Shown here piece by piece: positions 1 through 13,600 of a stretch of DNA of 64,000 nucleotides (within the stretch, counting starts at the first letter, position 1; each line of letters opens with the position of its first letter). This DNA comes from Pteria penguin (lineage: Eukaryota > Mollusca > Bivalvia > Pterioida > Pteriidae). The DNA lies in contig CM068586.1 of NCBI GenBank assembly GCA_035048485.1, positions 27,050,349 to 27,114,348 on the forward strand, read 5' to 3'. Both the position numbers and the translations under genes were made by a program. The notes beneath the pieces were generated by a model. It was not told the DNA's origin. It saw only the letters and a list, made by a program, of their open reading frames with translations, and searched no databases.

Positions 1-244
1 TAATTCTCATGCACTTTGTATGTAACATGCAATCTCATAGGCTGTCCGATTTAAGAAGTGTAAGGGTATTCATGATACCTCTGCAGTTTTTCGTATATCG
101 TCATGATACCCTGCAGGTTTTGATTTGTGATGCCACAATACTCTACAGTTTTTGATATGACATCGCCGTCATTAGCAACTTGTTTTAAAAAACGGAACCC
201 TTACTGCCTCCAGTTGTAATTATTTTTGTAAAATTCATTTCAAT

Positions 245-408
245 GGGGTTACCATGCTTGTGTTTAAAGAAAACTGACAGGGTATTGGCGAATACCCTGT
301 CAGAAATTCCCATTTAACAGCTCTGCTAACGCCTTGCAGTGAAACTCAATTTCTGACGGCATTCACTGTTACTCTGTCAATTTTGTAAAACATTTGCATG
401 GTAACCCC
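245..408. mobile_element. Small foldback element (MITE-like)
   Basis: Perfect 13-bp terminal inverted repeats ggggttaccatgc / gcatggtaacccc bound a 164-bp segment that also holds an inner hairpin at 273-302 (12-bp arms ctgacagggtat / ataccctgtcag). No coding capacity. No clear target-site duplication seen. Confidence 0.55.
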
Positions 409-1047
409 CTAAGTCTTAGAAAGATGCTTTCTAACTTACAACTTCTAACTTACAACAAGGTGACATAAGGTTAAAAGATAATAGTACAAAGAACTTGCAC
501 TTAGCTTTCAATGTAATTACTATGTTGACCCTTTAAATGAAGAATTGTTAACTAGTTCTGGAGATACTTGTTTGTTCATATTTTATTCATCACATTGCTA
601 CAACACAAGTGTGTATATCACAGCCAAAAGACATAACATACAACATACATCATTATAATCTTAAGACATGAGGTATATGTCTAAAAACTACTCACAATTT
701 ATATAATAAAGTTAACCCATAGTTTTACTTCATGTCTCACTCATTTAGCAGTTTTGATGGTTCAATAGATAGAATAATCTTGTTTTATAAGTTCAAAATT
801 CATACACAAATTGTTTCCATCATTTAAAAATATCATGATGACAAAGACTGAATAACCAATGTGACATAACATCAATATAAGTGTATACAAACAAACACAA
901 TAAGGAGTATGTTACAATGTACTGATTTCATACGGTTTCCGAAATCTTTAGCTTTATAGACATTAGATCACAGTATTTTACAAGACAATAATATTTCTTC
1001 CAAAATAAATTCCTACAGTTCATAATAAATAGACTATCAACTGATGG
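409..1047. other. RABGGTB 3' flank, no other gene seen
   Basis: AT-rich sequence with no convincing ORF or RNA gene. It may include the distal end of the RABGGTB 3' UTR if a later poly(A) signal is used. Confidence 0.4.
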
Positions 1048-1053
1048 TTTATT
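1048..1053 (-). terminator. Candidate poly(A) signal of RABGGTB
   Basis: AATAAA on the minus strand about 370 nt beyond the RABGGTB stop. Other AATAAA hexamers occur further out (for example 582-587), and in DNA this AT-rich many are chance. Confidence 0.3.
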
Positions 1054-1422
1054 ACAGTAAATAATAAAATATTTTGCTGGTACAAAAAATCTTTGTAATT
1101 GAAGAAAATGTACACCTTTCATAATGGATAAATTACATGTTTGAATATAAATTTTTAAAAATCAGTCTTTTGAAAAATACCATACATTATACAAAAATCA
1201 GGTAGAGCAATCAAGTTCATAATGACATAATTTTCTCATGATCATAAAATATTAGGAGACCTTTGGAAAGTAACTTGCTCATGGGGAATCAAATTGACAC
1301 CATACGTGTAGGTTACCAAATGTACACTGTAACACTGTATAAAGGTGGTTAATGATGCTTATCGGCATCAGATGGAAATATCAAGCATCAATTTATCTGA
1401 ATAGTGCACATCCTATGGTTTC

Positions 1423-1635
1423 TCACAGTAACTGAAGCCTGATGCCTGTCCGTTGAATTGCCTCTTCTGGCATACAAAACACAGGGTTAACTGGTTTTAT
1501 TTTATCATTTCCTAACAACGAAAGTCCTGCAATACCAAACAAGGTATGGAATGGATCAACAATATCTCCAGGTCGATCAGCGATACCTCCTGTCTCTTCA
1601 TCTTGACTACTTAAGATAAAATTCACTAATTTATC
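1423..1635 (-). CDS. RABGGTB: RABGGTB coding exon 8 (last)
   Basis: 213 nt from DKLVNFIL to the TGA stop. Contains [14 protein letters not shown] and [16 protein letters not shown] (third zinc ligand His) and the conserved C-terminal strip [13 protein letters not shown]. Acceptor ttttgcag. Confidence 0.96.
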   Translation of the reverse strand, partial: DKLVNFILSSQDEETGGIADRPGDIVDPFHTLFGIAGLSLLGNDKIKPVNPVFCMPEEAIQRTGIRLQLL

Positions 1636-4600
1636 CTGCAAAACAAAGTCAGTTATAAAGTATCATATGGTATTCTCACTGTAATCCTTTCTACATATAT
1701 ATACAATATTATTACAAAATGTATATTCTTTTAAAAACAAAGGATGAAATGTTTTTCATAATGCAGAAATATATCTGAAAGTACAATAAACACTGGTGAT
1801 CAAAAACTCTTAAGGAAAATTTCAGTCAAACACATGAGGATTTGAACTCGTTACAAGAAGGGTCTAATATATTACTAAGAGATAAACTGAAAATACAACA
1901 AAATGTTAATATGTAAGAAATAAATCAAAATCCATAATCATTCAGTGGTATGCAAAATCATTCTCCTTACTTCAGCCATCTGAAATTGTACTCGAGTTTC
2001 ATTTATGTTTTCAAATTCACTCGAATGTAATCAACATTTCAACTGGTAAATCTGGTTGTAATTTAGGCATTCTTGATGTTAGAGTTGCACATTTTACACA
2101 TTAAAGACAAACGCATTCATACATCAGTTTCTGTAGATGATAAGCAAAGTATGGCTAAATTACACACCCAGGTAATTTCTATACGCTTTCAAACATCATT
2201 TGAAAGGAATGTCATAAAATATGCCTTATTATCTAAAAAGCACTACAAAGCTAAGCATTCTCTAGTATGTCCTTCTTCCTCACATCAGCAATGATGACAT
2301 AAGTTTGATGAAAATTCATTGGATACTAGGATGTGGAAAGCAACCAAAAAGATTTCCTTAATTCTGACTGTGACCTTGACTTGTAAGTTCCAATTATAAA
2401 AAATTAATTAAGTTCTTTTTTACATCATAAAAAATAAGTACACCAAACTTGATAACCTCTCTTGCAAAACAATTTTTCAGAGCTTTTCACAAGGTAGGTA
2501 GGACAAATGAAACAATAATTCCTGACTGTAACCTTGACATTTAATCTCTGACATTGACAATAAAAAGACTTCTTCCACACTTCATAAAAATTAAGTACAC
2601 CCAATTTAATGTATCTCTGTTGTGAAATGTGTCTTCTAGAGCATGCACAACGTAAGCTGAACAGATGCAGGTATCACAAGGTTACTATATTCCCGTGATA
2701 TAAGTTGCAGAGAGGATTGGAAGGTTATACTCTGTCCTAATACATGTACTTACTTTGTCAATCCAGTGTATTTTGCCAAGAACTTTGAGCGAGGCAAGGA
2801 CCCACCATGAATAACATACATCTGGAAGTTTTTCTGGACGACCTGAAGAAATAAAGCATTTGGCTAAGAAATTTTGTACACAAATTTGTAACCAGAGGGG
2901 TGTAAAAGTACATGTACTACATGTACGGTATTTTGTTTTTCTTTCTGATTTGAAGCATACTCTAATACTTATAAATGTCATAACAATTTAACATATTTTG
3001 TACATGTAATTGTCACTTTAAATTATCATCTCAATTTGGTAAGTACCCGGTAAACTTTCATAGAAGAAAAAAAACGAAAGCACAAATATTGATTCAGTCA
3101 AATCCTTTAATTATGATAATTGTCTTTGAAAAAGAAAAAGAGTTTTCATATTGCTAGCCAATAAATACAATCACCTGATACACACTATGACTGAATATTA
3201 CAGACTTGTAGATGTAAAGGTTGAAGTGATGGTTAGCAACTGATAACTTTTGTATTTCGATTATATCACTGAGACATGTGTACATTTTTAAAGCTTGCAT
3301 CAGTCGATGTAGATTTAATTGTAATGTTTAGAAAAACTGGTCCATAATTGTAGACATAACACCCCCAACATTTCAACATTCACTGAATATGTAAATACAT
3401 GTACCTAATTACTGTGGTGAGTATAAATTTCAGGAAACTACAATACCCCAGAATAGAGTAAATGAAACTATCGACAAAATCAGACAAAAGAACATAAATG
3501 AATTTAAGGAGATCAAGACAGAATCATTTATCATTATGTATTAGTTGTTCTCAAAGTTACATATATGCATGCAGTTGTCTACAGTGCAGTTAAAGCATTT
3601 TTGAAGAAGTAAAACACAATGGGAAAATTATGTTAACACACAGTGAAAATTCAGGTGTACATTTACTTGTGTTGGTTCCCACTGTTTTAGACAATCATTG
3701 TGTTTTATGTAATTTTCTTAATTTACATCTAGACCAAAACTAATTGAACTTGTTGAAAATAATCAAAAGTTATACATTTTTATTCAGAATCCCATTTTCC
3801 TTGTCCTTACCATTGAGGCCTCCAGAGGGTAGTTGTCTTTCACACAACCACCATCCTAGCAGGTCTGCATTCACATGATGTAGACGGCCAATAATGGACA
3901 GCATACCCACACAGCAATAAATCTGACCAGAATGTGTCTCACTACCGGGACGACATCCAAAACCTCCATCAAAGTTCATACAGGTTAGCACAAACTCTAC
4001 AGCTTTATCCACATCTATGGCATCAAGTTTTCCCTACAATAGATATACAAGGTACCTACATCAGGACATAAAAATTCAGGACTTATGTTACACTGGAGAA
4101 GGTTAAATGTCAGCTAATCATATCCATTACTGAGCCTATAACTCTATAGGTTATATCTTTTAGAAATGTATTACTTATGCAGTTTATATTTGATGGTTTA
4201 TATTTTTGTGGATATGACTTTGATATCCTATGTGTTACATTTCACTTTCAATGTCAATCAAATGCTCCACAAATCTTGTGTTATACCCACAAACTCAAAC
4301 ATTTACTCTTCATTAACTTGAAGAGCATGCAACCTTCGTAATCTCTTCAAGTCTCTGTAGGTGTGAGTTTTCAAAGTTCCTATGTTATTGATAAAATGAA
4401 AAGAAATGTTGTCAGGACTGCATGAATACTCTAAATTTCTGGAGATTTTTTGAGTTTTTCATTGTTTGAGTTATCAAAGTTTGGCTGTAAATCTTATGTT
4501 CCTTTTGTGGGCTGTAAAAGGATCAAAACCAAAATATGTATGTGCAACTATCCTACACATATGACCAAAAAAGAATTCAATATTCAACTAATATTAATGT

Positions 4601-7600
4601 GATGGAGTCCTTGAGAAGATCTATATCTAAATTACTGTACATAAATCAGACAGAAAGTCAAATGATAACTGGAAATAATGAGTGTCTGTGATCTTCAACC
4701 AGAAGAGAACTAGACCAAACAGAATTTAAACACTATCATAAAACAAACTCTCAAATTTTCAGAAGCAATCATTGGTAAAATTCAAACATAAAGGTATTCA
4801 TAGCTTCTGGTCAATTTCAGAAAAAACAAGTTGTGAAAATGATAAGGACTTTACACTGTCATACAGAAAGGACTGATACAGTTATTAACATGTTTCTAGA
4901 AAATATACAGCATTGTTTTTAAACGATCAACATATCAAAATATGCATATGAACAAAACATATTTGAGCATATCATGGATAAAAACTTTTTAATAATGTAA
5001 TTACATACCAAAAGGGCAAGACAGGCTGTAGCACAGAATGAAAACCGTGTATCCACTTCACCTGAAAATTCATCAAACAGATTCATCATATCTTCCAATC
5101 AAACAATACAATTCATCAACAAAGCCCTGCCTCTGACTATTTTACTATCTATAAAAAATACTTTGTAAGCGTTTGGATTCCTAAGGACTGCAAATAATTC
5201 TCTATTATTAACCAATAGCGCCAAATTTGATCAATAAATACATGACATACATACATGTAATATACATGACACACACACATGTAATATACATGACATACAC
5301 ACATGTAATTTTTACATTAGTCCTGACAGAACCTAGTTTAACATCAGTAAAAAGGCATTCTTAATTCTTTATTTTCTAGTCCTGATTATACTCGCTGCAA
5401 CAAATTTAAATTCTTTTAATACTATGCAGGAAACCTAATTGTTCATTCCCACTAAACAGAGCCAGCATAGCTCAAGGTGTAAGGTGCTTGGCTCATGACC
5501 AAGAGGCCCAAGGTTCAAGAACCACTTGTGATAGTTAGTGTCCTATCTCTCAAAAGAGACAGCAATGAGAAACAAGAGCAACGCCTAGCATGGCTTAATG
5601 CACCCATGGGTCTCTTTGGTAATACTTTTATGAAATAATGAAATCCAAAAAAGAGGGATCCAAGTCCCATAACTGTAACAACAAAATGGAATTTGCTCAA
5701 AACTGACAGGTGGCTTCCAATACTTTATTTAAGCATTCTGTGTAAGTTTCATGAAAAACAACTGACATTTACTTAAGTTATTGCATTACATAGCATCTCC
5801 ATAGCATCTTATCACAGTAAAAATAAAATCCAAGTTCCATAACTCCGTAACGACAACACAGAATTTGCTTAAAATCGAAAGGCCACTTCCTCTACCCTAT
5901 TTAAGCATTTGGTATTAGTTTCATGAAAAACAGCTGACATTTACTAAAGTTATTGCGTTCCATAGCATTTTACTACAGTAAACTCGACGTTTATTACAAA
6001 TTCATGCTTATTACAAACCAAGATGAATTCCCCGACCTTATCGTCATGCAAAGTTATGGGAAATTTTTCGTTTTTAGCAAATTTTAATTTTACGAACTAA
6101 TGCATATTGCGAACCAAAACCATTGGCCCTGTGGTTAAATTTCTTCATAAATACACACTGTTATTACGAACGGATTACCTGTGATTACTACAATTACACG
6201 ATTAGTATCACAACTTGTTTGTCACCATAGTTCAGATTTGAGGCAATAATTGTTTGACAAACAAAGCGCGTCTGTCTTACCCATGTTTATCTTACTTTGG
6301 AATGGATATTTTAAGCTTGGTAATGGATTCCCCATCTAGGAAACGCATAGCGTTATCATTAGAAACTAAATACCAAATCATTGTTAAAGTTGATGAAAAA
6401 TAACGGACAAAGAAGGACACTGCGGCGGACTTTGGTACTCTCAAAAATACATGGAGTACAATACTTCAAATCCGTGATATAATGTTGAAGTTTTCAACTG
6501 TCTTCATACATTCAAAACATTTGTCAGATATAACATCAGATACAAAGAAAAAGAAAAACATTAACTGACTTCTGATGAAAATTGGATGCATTGCACAATC
6601 TTTAAGTGCAGACTACAAACATGTATGATATATTCATTGTTTATAAATTCAGTATGTAAACAGCCTTCCGTGTTGTTCCTTAATAAAATAAACAGGATTT
6701 GCTAAATATTTTGGTTATAGCGAACTTTACTTCTTCCCTCGGTAAATTTCGTAATATGCATATGGTAAACTATGCATAGTACAAACCAGCTTTATTGGTG
6801 CCTAGCAATTTGCTATAAAGGTGTTTTACTGTATAGCAAAAATGAAATCCAAGTCCCTTAACTCTGGAATGACCCAATGGAATTTGCTCAAAATCAAAAG
6901 GTGGCTTCCCTACATTGTCTAAGCATTCTGTACGAGTTTCATGAAAAACAACTGATGTTTACTTAAGTTATTGCATTCCATAGCATATTTTCATAGTAAA
7001 AACAAAATCCAAGTCACATAACTCCGGAACAGCAAAACGGAATTAGCTCAAAATCGAAAGGCGGCTTTCTCTACACTATCTAAGCATTCTGAAAAATAGC
7101 TGACGTTTACTAAAGTTATTGCGTTTCATAGTGGATGGACAGACAGACACTGCCATACCATAGTACGGCCCATCTTTTGACAGGTGTATAAAAAACTAAA
7201 GTCCTGTGTCACGGTATATTTGGCATGTAAATGATCCCTCACTGTTTAAGTTGAGTTCATTGCAAGACCTAAAACAAGAAAGAAACAAATCTTCCTAAAC
7301 ATATGAGATATATATGTAAAAGTCTTTACCCCATTTGTCCCCATAGAAACTGCCATCTTCTTGCTGAAGTCCCTTTATATACTCAACCACCTTTTCTATG
7401 TTGATAATGTCAAGTGCATCATACAAAGTGAGAATCTGTAATCATAATTACATGTATAACATAAGGGGTATTCATACTCGCTTTTAGTATATCCTTAGTT
7501 AAGCCGGTATGGCACAGTGGATAAGGTGCTCGACTCATGATCGAGAGGTCCCAGGTTCGACTCCCGCCCTGGGCGCACCAGTGGTCTGTCTTTCGGATGA

Positions 7601-10600
7601 GACAGTTAAAACCGAGGTGCCGTGTCACAGTAGGAGTGACACGTAAAAATTTCCTCACTGCTTCGGGTGGGTCCGTTGCAAAGGTCTAAATTTGTATGCA
7701 ATGCATCAGGAAGATGCTGTCACCATAAACTGGTACATGAAATAATCGTGGAGTGATGTAAAATAATATTCAAACAACCAATTATTAATCAATATCCTAA
7801 GCTGCATCAGTGTTTTAGCATCTATGTAAAGATGATGGATAAATCCAAAGCATAAGTCCAAAAATCATAAAACCAGAGGACATACAAAATCAGTGAAAAT
7901 GAAAAACAAATGGCAAATAACATAATATGTCTACTTCAAAGAGCATATGTGAACCCCTGTGATGAAGTGAGATCAGGTGTCCAGGGAGAGTGAGCATCTC
8001 CTGCTTGCTAGCAACACCCGTCACATATACCCAGTAGAAAGAGTCAGATCGTGTAAATTCCATATGTATTTATATATCTATACTTGAATAATCTATACTT
8101 GAATATTTCGAATGACATCCCACACATGTACCTTAGTATATCTGTTTAAAAAATACCTTCACAAGACTTTCAGGATAAAGTCACACAGTCAAATAAATGC
8201 TGTTATGAAAATATGAAATAAGATCCTGAATCTATAGAAAATATCTGAAAATGAAATATTCTACATTCTAATGTAAGTATGAATGTACAATGCCCTTAAT
8301 TCATCTTTATTTCAAACTCCTTTACCTCCCTCGGTCTCCCAAACACTCCATCTTACTCAATCACCGCAATATTTTACATGTACTTAGCATACTATTGATG
8401 TGATTATAATCTGCACTGATACTGTTCAATCTAATCAAGATTTTAGCATCCATGAAGATTTTAATTTCAGTAAACTAATTCAGGCAACTAATAAATGCTC
8501 ACTCACATATTGCCCTATCCCACCCCATTCTTCTTCTTTTCCCAAATCTTAATCATCACACATTATTTCTACCTGCACAGCACTGAGTGTGTACAGCAGA
8601 TGTGGATCATGGCCTATGCTGGCACCTATACCCCCACACTCATGTTGGCACTGCTGCACGAACTGTAAGACCTCGTCCTTATTCATGCGCTCTAGTTGTG
8701 ACATGAGATCCATGACAGTAAGCCCCCAGTACATCCCACTCATGCGTAGATACTCGGTAACACAATACTCCTATAACAAAAGTGAAAAAGAAAGACATTT
8801 GACTTAGTTGTAGGGCAGAAGTCACCAAGGTGATGTACAATAAACTGTACTAACAAGTAATGAAATACATGCGATGATATTACAAAAATATTTATTGTAC
8901 AACAGATGTGATACCCACTTAGGATGGTCATACTCAATTGGTGTGGTTAACCAGTTTACAAGCCCACCTTCCCACTCATTGTAAATGCAGAACAATCAGA
9001 AGACACACATTTAAAAATTCATAAATAATCCTCTATACAGAGAAAAAAGATCCAAGAGTATCTCAAGTTGAGAGGTCATAAAAATATGTAAACACTAATA
9101 GTAATGTAGAGTAAAATTATGATATAAAAATATATAGACCATCATCAACATGAGGTAACTGTGCTCTGCTGGTCTAGAATGAGCTCAGACCCTTGATCTG
9201 TAGGAGTGCCAACTGACAGTCAGAGGGGACAAGGTTCGGGACTACATCTCCTCAGAAAAGGTTTAGACAAGGCCATAATGGAGTCCCAACCGCCCTGTTA
9301 GTCAATGTGCAACACTGAAGCCTAAAAGGAAAAGTTTGCATAAGGCTATATAAAGGCCCTATACAAGACCAATAGTCTTATCGATGATCTTAGAGTCATA
9401 ATGTCGATGTAGAAGACGTTTGAGAATTTTAGATCCGGACAAAATAAGTTATCAAAAAATCTGAACCTCCTTAATTTGTAAACTAGATCACTGTAGAAAC
9501 TGGTATAAGAAATTCTGTTAGACATAAATTGCTGAGAACTAATATTTTCAAATTCAGATATAATTAGTTTTGAATATGATCTGTAAAATTTTCAAAAAGT
9601 TTTTTTAAGTTCTTTGTATCCCTGAATCAAAAGTTTTGAAGTGATTTGTAAATTTTTAGTCTGAAATCAATATACAAAAGTAACTCAGTGTCACATGACT
9701 ATGGCACTAACAACAGTACCACAGTAGACATTCACTGACCCCTGAAATTCAGAGGTGAAGCCAGAATGCCACACCCACCATGAATACCCTTAGAAACAGA
9801 AGAAACAAATATAACAGCACTGTATGTATACATGAATGTGAAAACTGTGTAGAAAGTACCACAGCCCCACAACACCAGGAAAAAGGGTATAATAAAACTT
9901 TTGGAAACTTTTTTACAAGCTCAACACTGTAATGGGAATAAATGTGACGTTAATGTAAAATATCATGAAAGTAATTGGTGTCCCATGACTATGGCACTAA
10001 CAGCAGTACCACAGTGGACATTCACGGACCCCTGAAAATCAGAGGTGAGACCAGGTAACCAGGAGGAGTGAGCATCACTGTTTGAAAATCTAAAATGTTA
10101 GTGCAAGCTCTGGCAAGGAAACATAATGCCAACATTTCTAAGAATAAATTGTGATATGAAACATTACATAGTGTGCATACCATGCCTTTATCTATAGAAA
10201 AAGCATTCTCTACTCGTTTCTGTATCAAGATATTTAACCATCTTATTTTACTCATGTTTGGTCAAAATCCTACCGATTATTCTGAATAACAAGTCTCTTA
10301 TCAATATATAAAGTATAACAATGCAACCCCTACCCTTTCCTTTATGTTTTTTTTTTAACTGAAATAGATGAAAGATTTATACTGTAACATTTTTTGACCA
10401 CTAATTTTGCTATAAGATATAAAAAAAAACTTTAAAAGGTCAAAAATGCATCAAAATTTTTATTTGTATAGTAACTACAATAGGTCATGTAAACATTTCG
10501 CTCAGATGACATAAAAACACATTTTTAGTACCATACTATAATAATTCTTGAATTAGTGTGTTACATAACTCATATTCAAAACCAAATATCAGAATGGGAA

Positions 10601-13600
10601 TACATTCACATGATTAAAATTGGATTTCTGTCAACAAATGAATTCAATAAAATGTATATTATCATACATTTACACAGTCAGCTCTCATTACACCGGTACT
10701 CAATATACTGCTATATTAAGATGCTGGCGGAAATTTGCCAGTAACAAATGTACATGCTCTTATTTCTGTTCTGTATTACGGCACATTTGCCTTCTGGCAC
10801 CAGTGGTGCTTATAGGGAACAAATGTGTTTTTTCACACTTTCTAAAATTTGATATACTGGCAGAATGTCTGAAGTGCCGATCTAGATAAATAATCATCGA
10901 CAAACTTCATCATATGGTTGACTGCACCATATTGAGCATATACGCTGTTAAGCTTGTGGCAACTCATGATCAGGGAAAAAAGGGTCATTCAAGAAGAATC
11001 TATTTTTTTTTAATGAATACAGTCTGAAAGGATAAGATGAAGATAAAGAAATTATCATTTTCATACTGATGAAAAATTTATCTTTACATGTACAGGACTC
11101 TGACTTCATGTATCATTGATTATTAAACCATTATACGTAATACATGCAATGGAAATAGAGAGAAAAATCATACATAATCATCTTTCTTGTTGCCATAGGC
11201 AGCGATATAATCAGCATGTTTCTGCAGCAACAAAGTCTTTGGAGCACTGTCTGATATAACAACATCTTTTATCGGGGTTCCCTAAAATGAAAATCCATAT
11301 ATTACACATTATTACAACCTGACCTCTATCATTTATCAAACTGAGGGGCATAAGAATACACTTACCCAGTATGTTAATTTTATAGACTGGACATGCATAA
11401 TTATATACGGAGAAATACCCGGTAGCCTTTTCATTATTCCTAAAATGAAACCTATCCTTACAAGAACTTAAAGACTAGTTGATTAAGTCTCTGTGGAATT
11501 ATTGAAATAAACACTACAATACTGTACATTATAAATGTCTTCACTTTATCAAAATAACCAACAATTTAACATTTTTACTGCATCTTTAACACAGAAAAGG
11601 GAGAATCAAATTTGGAACTGTTGCACAATGTAATACTGAAAGTACAATGCTTTTGTGATATTACCCTTATAATTTTGCAATGGTCTTCAATTTAATTTTT
11701 TGATATGCATAAAAGAACAAATGACAGCACTCATTTGTTAATACATGTACTACAATTAATTAATTGAATAGGATTTTGTACATGTAGGTCCATAAAAATA
11801 CAGTTGTGTTTTTAATAACACAGTGAAAATTCATAGGGTTACTAAACCTTATTTCTGTTTTGGTCCTCCATTTTAAAATACAAACCAACAAAGAATTTTT
11901 ACACTACATACATGTAGTGCTACATAACAGAAAACCCAGCAGTGATTCAGCTATAGGTAGAACTAAAGTATCACTAGGTACATGTAGCTTCTACAATTCT
12001 GAATGTACCCCAGATGTCCACAGAATTCAATATCTCTGGATAACTAACCACATGTTAAAAGTTTACATTAATTTGACAAAACTTTGCAGTACTTGAGAAG
12101 TGGGAAAAAGAATAGGATATGTCATTCCAAAAAGAGAAATGTGTTGTCATACAGGTGTACTCAAAGTGAAAGACTATCAACGCACACTACAAGCTACACA
12201 ACCACAAACTAGAAAAGTAGACGACTCAAGCAAGTACATGTACCTGGACGATTAAAGATCAGCAATAACTTGAAGTGGAATAAACATATTGATGCCATCA
12301 CAGCAAAAGCTAATGGGACTCTTTGCCTCCTCAAGCATAAATCTCAGAGGCTGAAGGATAGCATGTGCCAGAGCCTATGAAGCCACTGTTCAACACTGGA
12401 GTATGCTGCCTCTATATGGCACCTTCATACCATCAGACTGATCAACCAGATAGAAAAAGTCCAGTATGGAGCAGCATGATTCACAGGAAAACAGCCATAT
12501 TACCAACATGACCAACTCACTGGGATAGGAACCATTATAGATAAGAAGAGTACAGATTTGCCTTCTGTTGCTATTCAAAATCCAGTACAACCTACCAGTA
12601 GTGGCCATTCCAGCACAATCTAGTGACCATTCCAGCACAACCTAGTGGCCATTCCAGGAAAGCAATACCTCATCTAAGCAGACCTCATGATACAGGGTCA
12701 GCATGACTTCCATATTCCATAAACAAGAAAGGATGTGTACCAGTTCTCTTTCTTCCCACATACTATCAAGAATTGCAACAAATCATCATCAGCCAGTTCC
12801 TTGGAGGTCTATTTGACAGCAATGCCCAGCATTGGGAATGGGCTGCATGCCACCTAACTGCAAGCAGTGGCCCAATTTGAATGATAGAACCACAATTCCT
12901 TACTTTGTGTTAACTTGCAATTTTGTTAAACAGAATGTCTAGCATGATCCTACACATTTCAATATCAAGTGGAGCAAATATCAAACCTGCATAAGCATTA
13001 TATAAGCAAACAATCATCAATAAAAACTTACCTGGAATCTGCCGTCTGAAGGCTCTATGCACATTTAACAACAACCCCTGTCAAATTTGCCTGTTTGTTT
13101 GGTGACATCCTTATATTCCGACGCTTCTATAGTCCGACATTCGATAGTCCGACGGTTCAATAGTCCAATGGTCAAATAGTCCGACAGTCCAATAGGTTAA
13201 TGGTTCGATAGTCTGACGATCCAAGAATGGATGCGATTTATACATACACTAAAGCTTTATTTTCCAATCCATAAAATAGAAATATCTCTATATTTGAAAC
13301 AGCTATATCTATGTACAACCCTCTTTCCCTTTCACATACTGGATCCGAGATTTGTATTTGTATTCAAGAAGTTAACAAAATAACGCAGAAGGACAATTAA
13401 TAATTTCGACCATTTCCTAGGTCGAATCTAATCGCAAATGTTCACCAAAATTATCATATGACTTTAAACAGAAAGGTCAAGTTTACTAACGGAGGTGCCA
13501 TTTCATTGGTTTTCATCAGGGTCTTTCTACATAAAAAAGTACAAAGTTGTTAACTCTCCAGAATAAATCGATGGTCAAGTTAATCAAAATGCTGATGGAC

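Larger units (their letters stand above)
5640..7135. repeat. Four ~150-bp direct repeats, interrupted by a transposon
   Basis: Four related units begin near 5640, 5820, 6842 and 7005, each carrying a frame like aaatccaagtcccataactc, then ggaatttgctcaaaat, then catgaaaaacaactgac. A Tigger-like element (5976-6831) splits the array between units 2 and 3. The family looks like an old minisatellite or part of a dispersed repeat. Confidence 0.7.

Noticed and set aside
13021..13050. Alternative RABGGTB first exon ending at the gtaagt donor near 13030
   Set aside because: No in-frame ATG precedes it, and it lies in the inverted-repeat arm; the 15464-15487 exon fits frame and phase.
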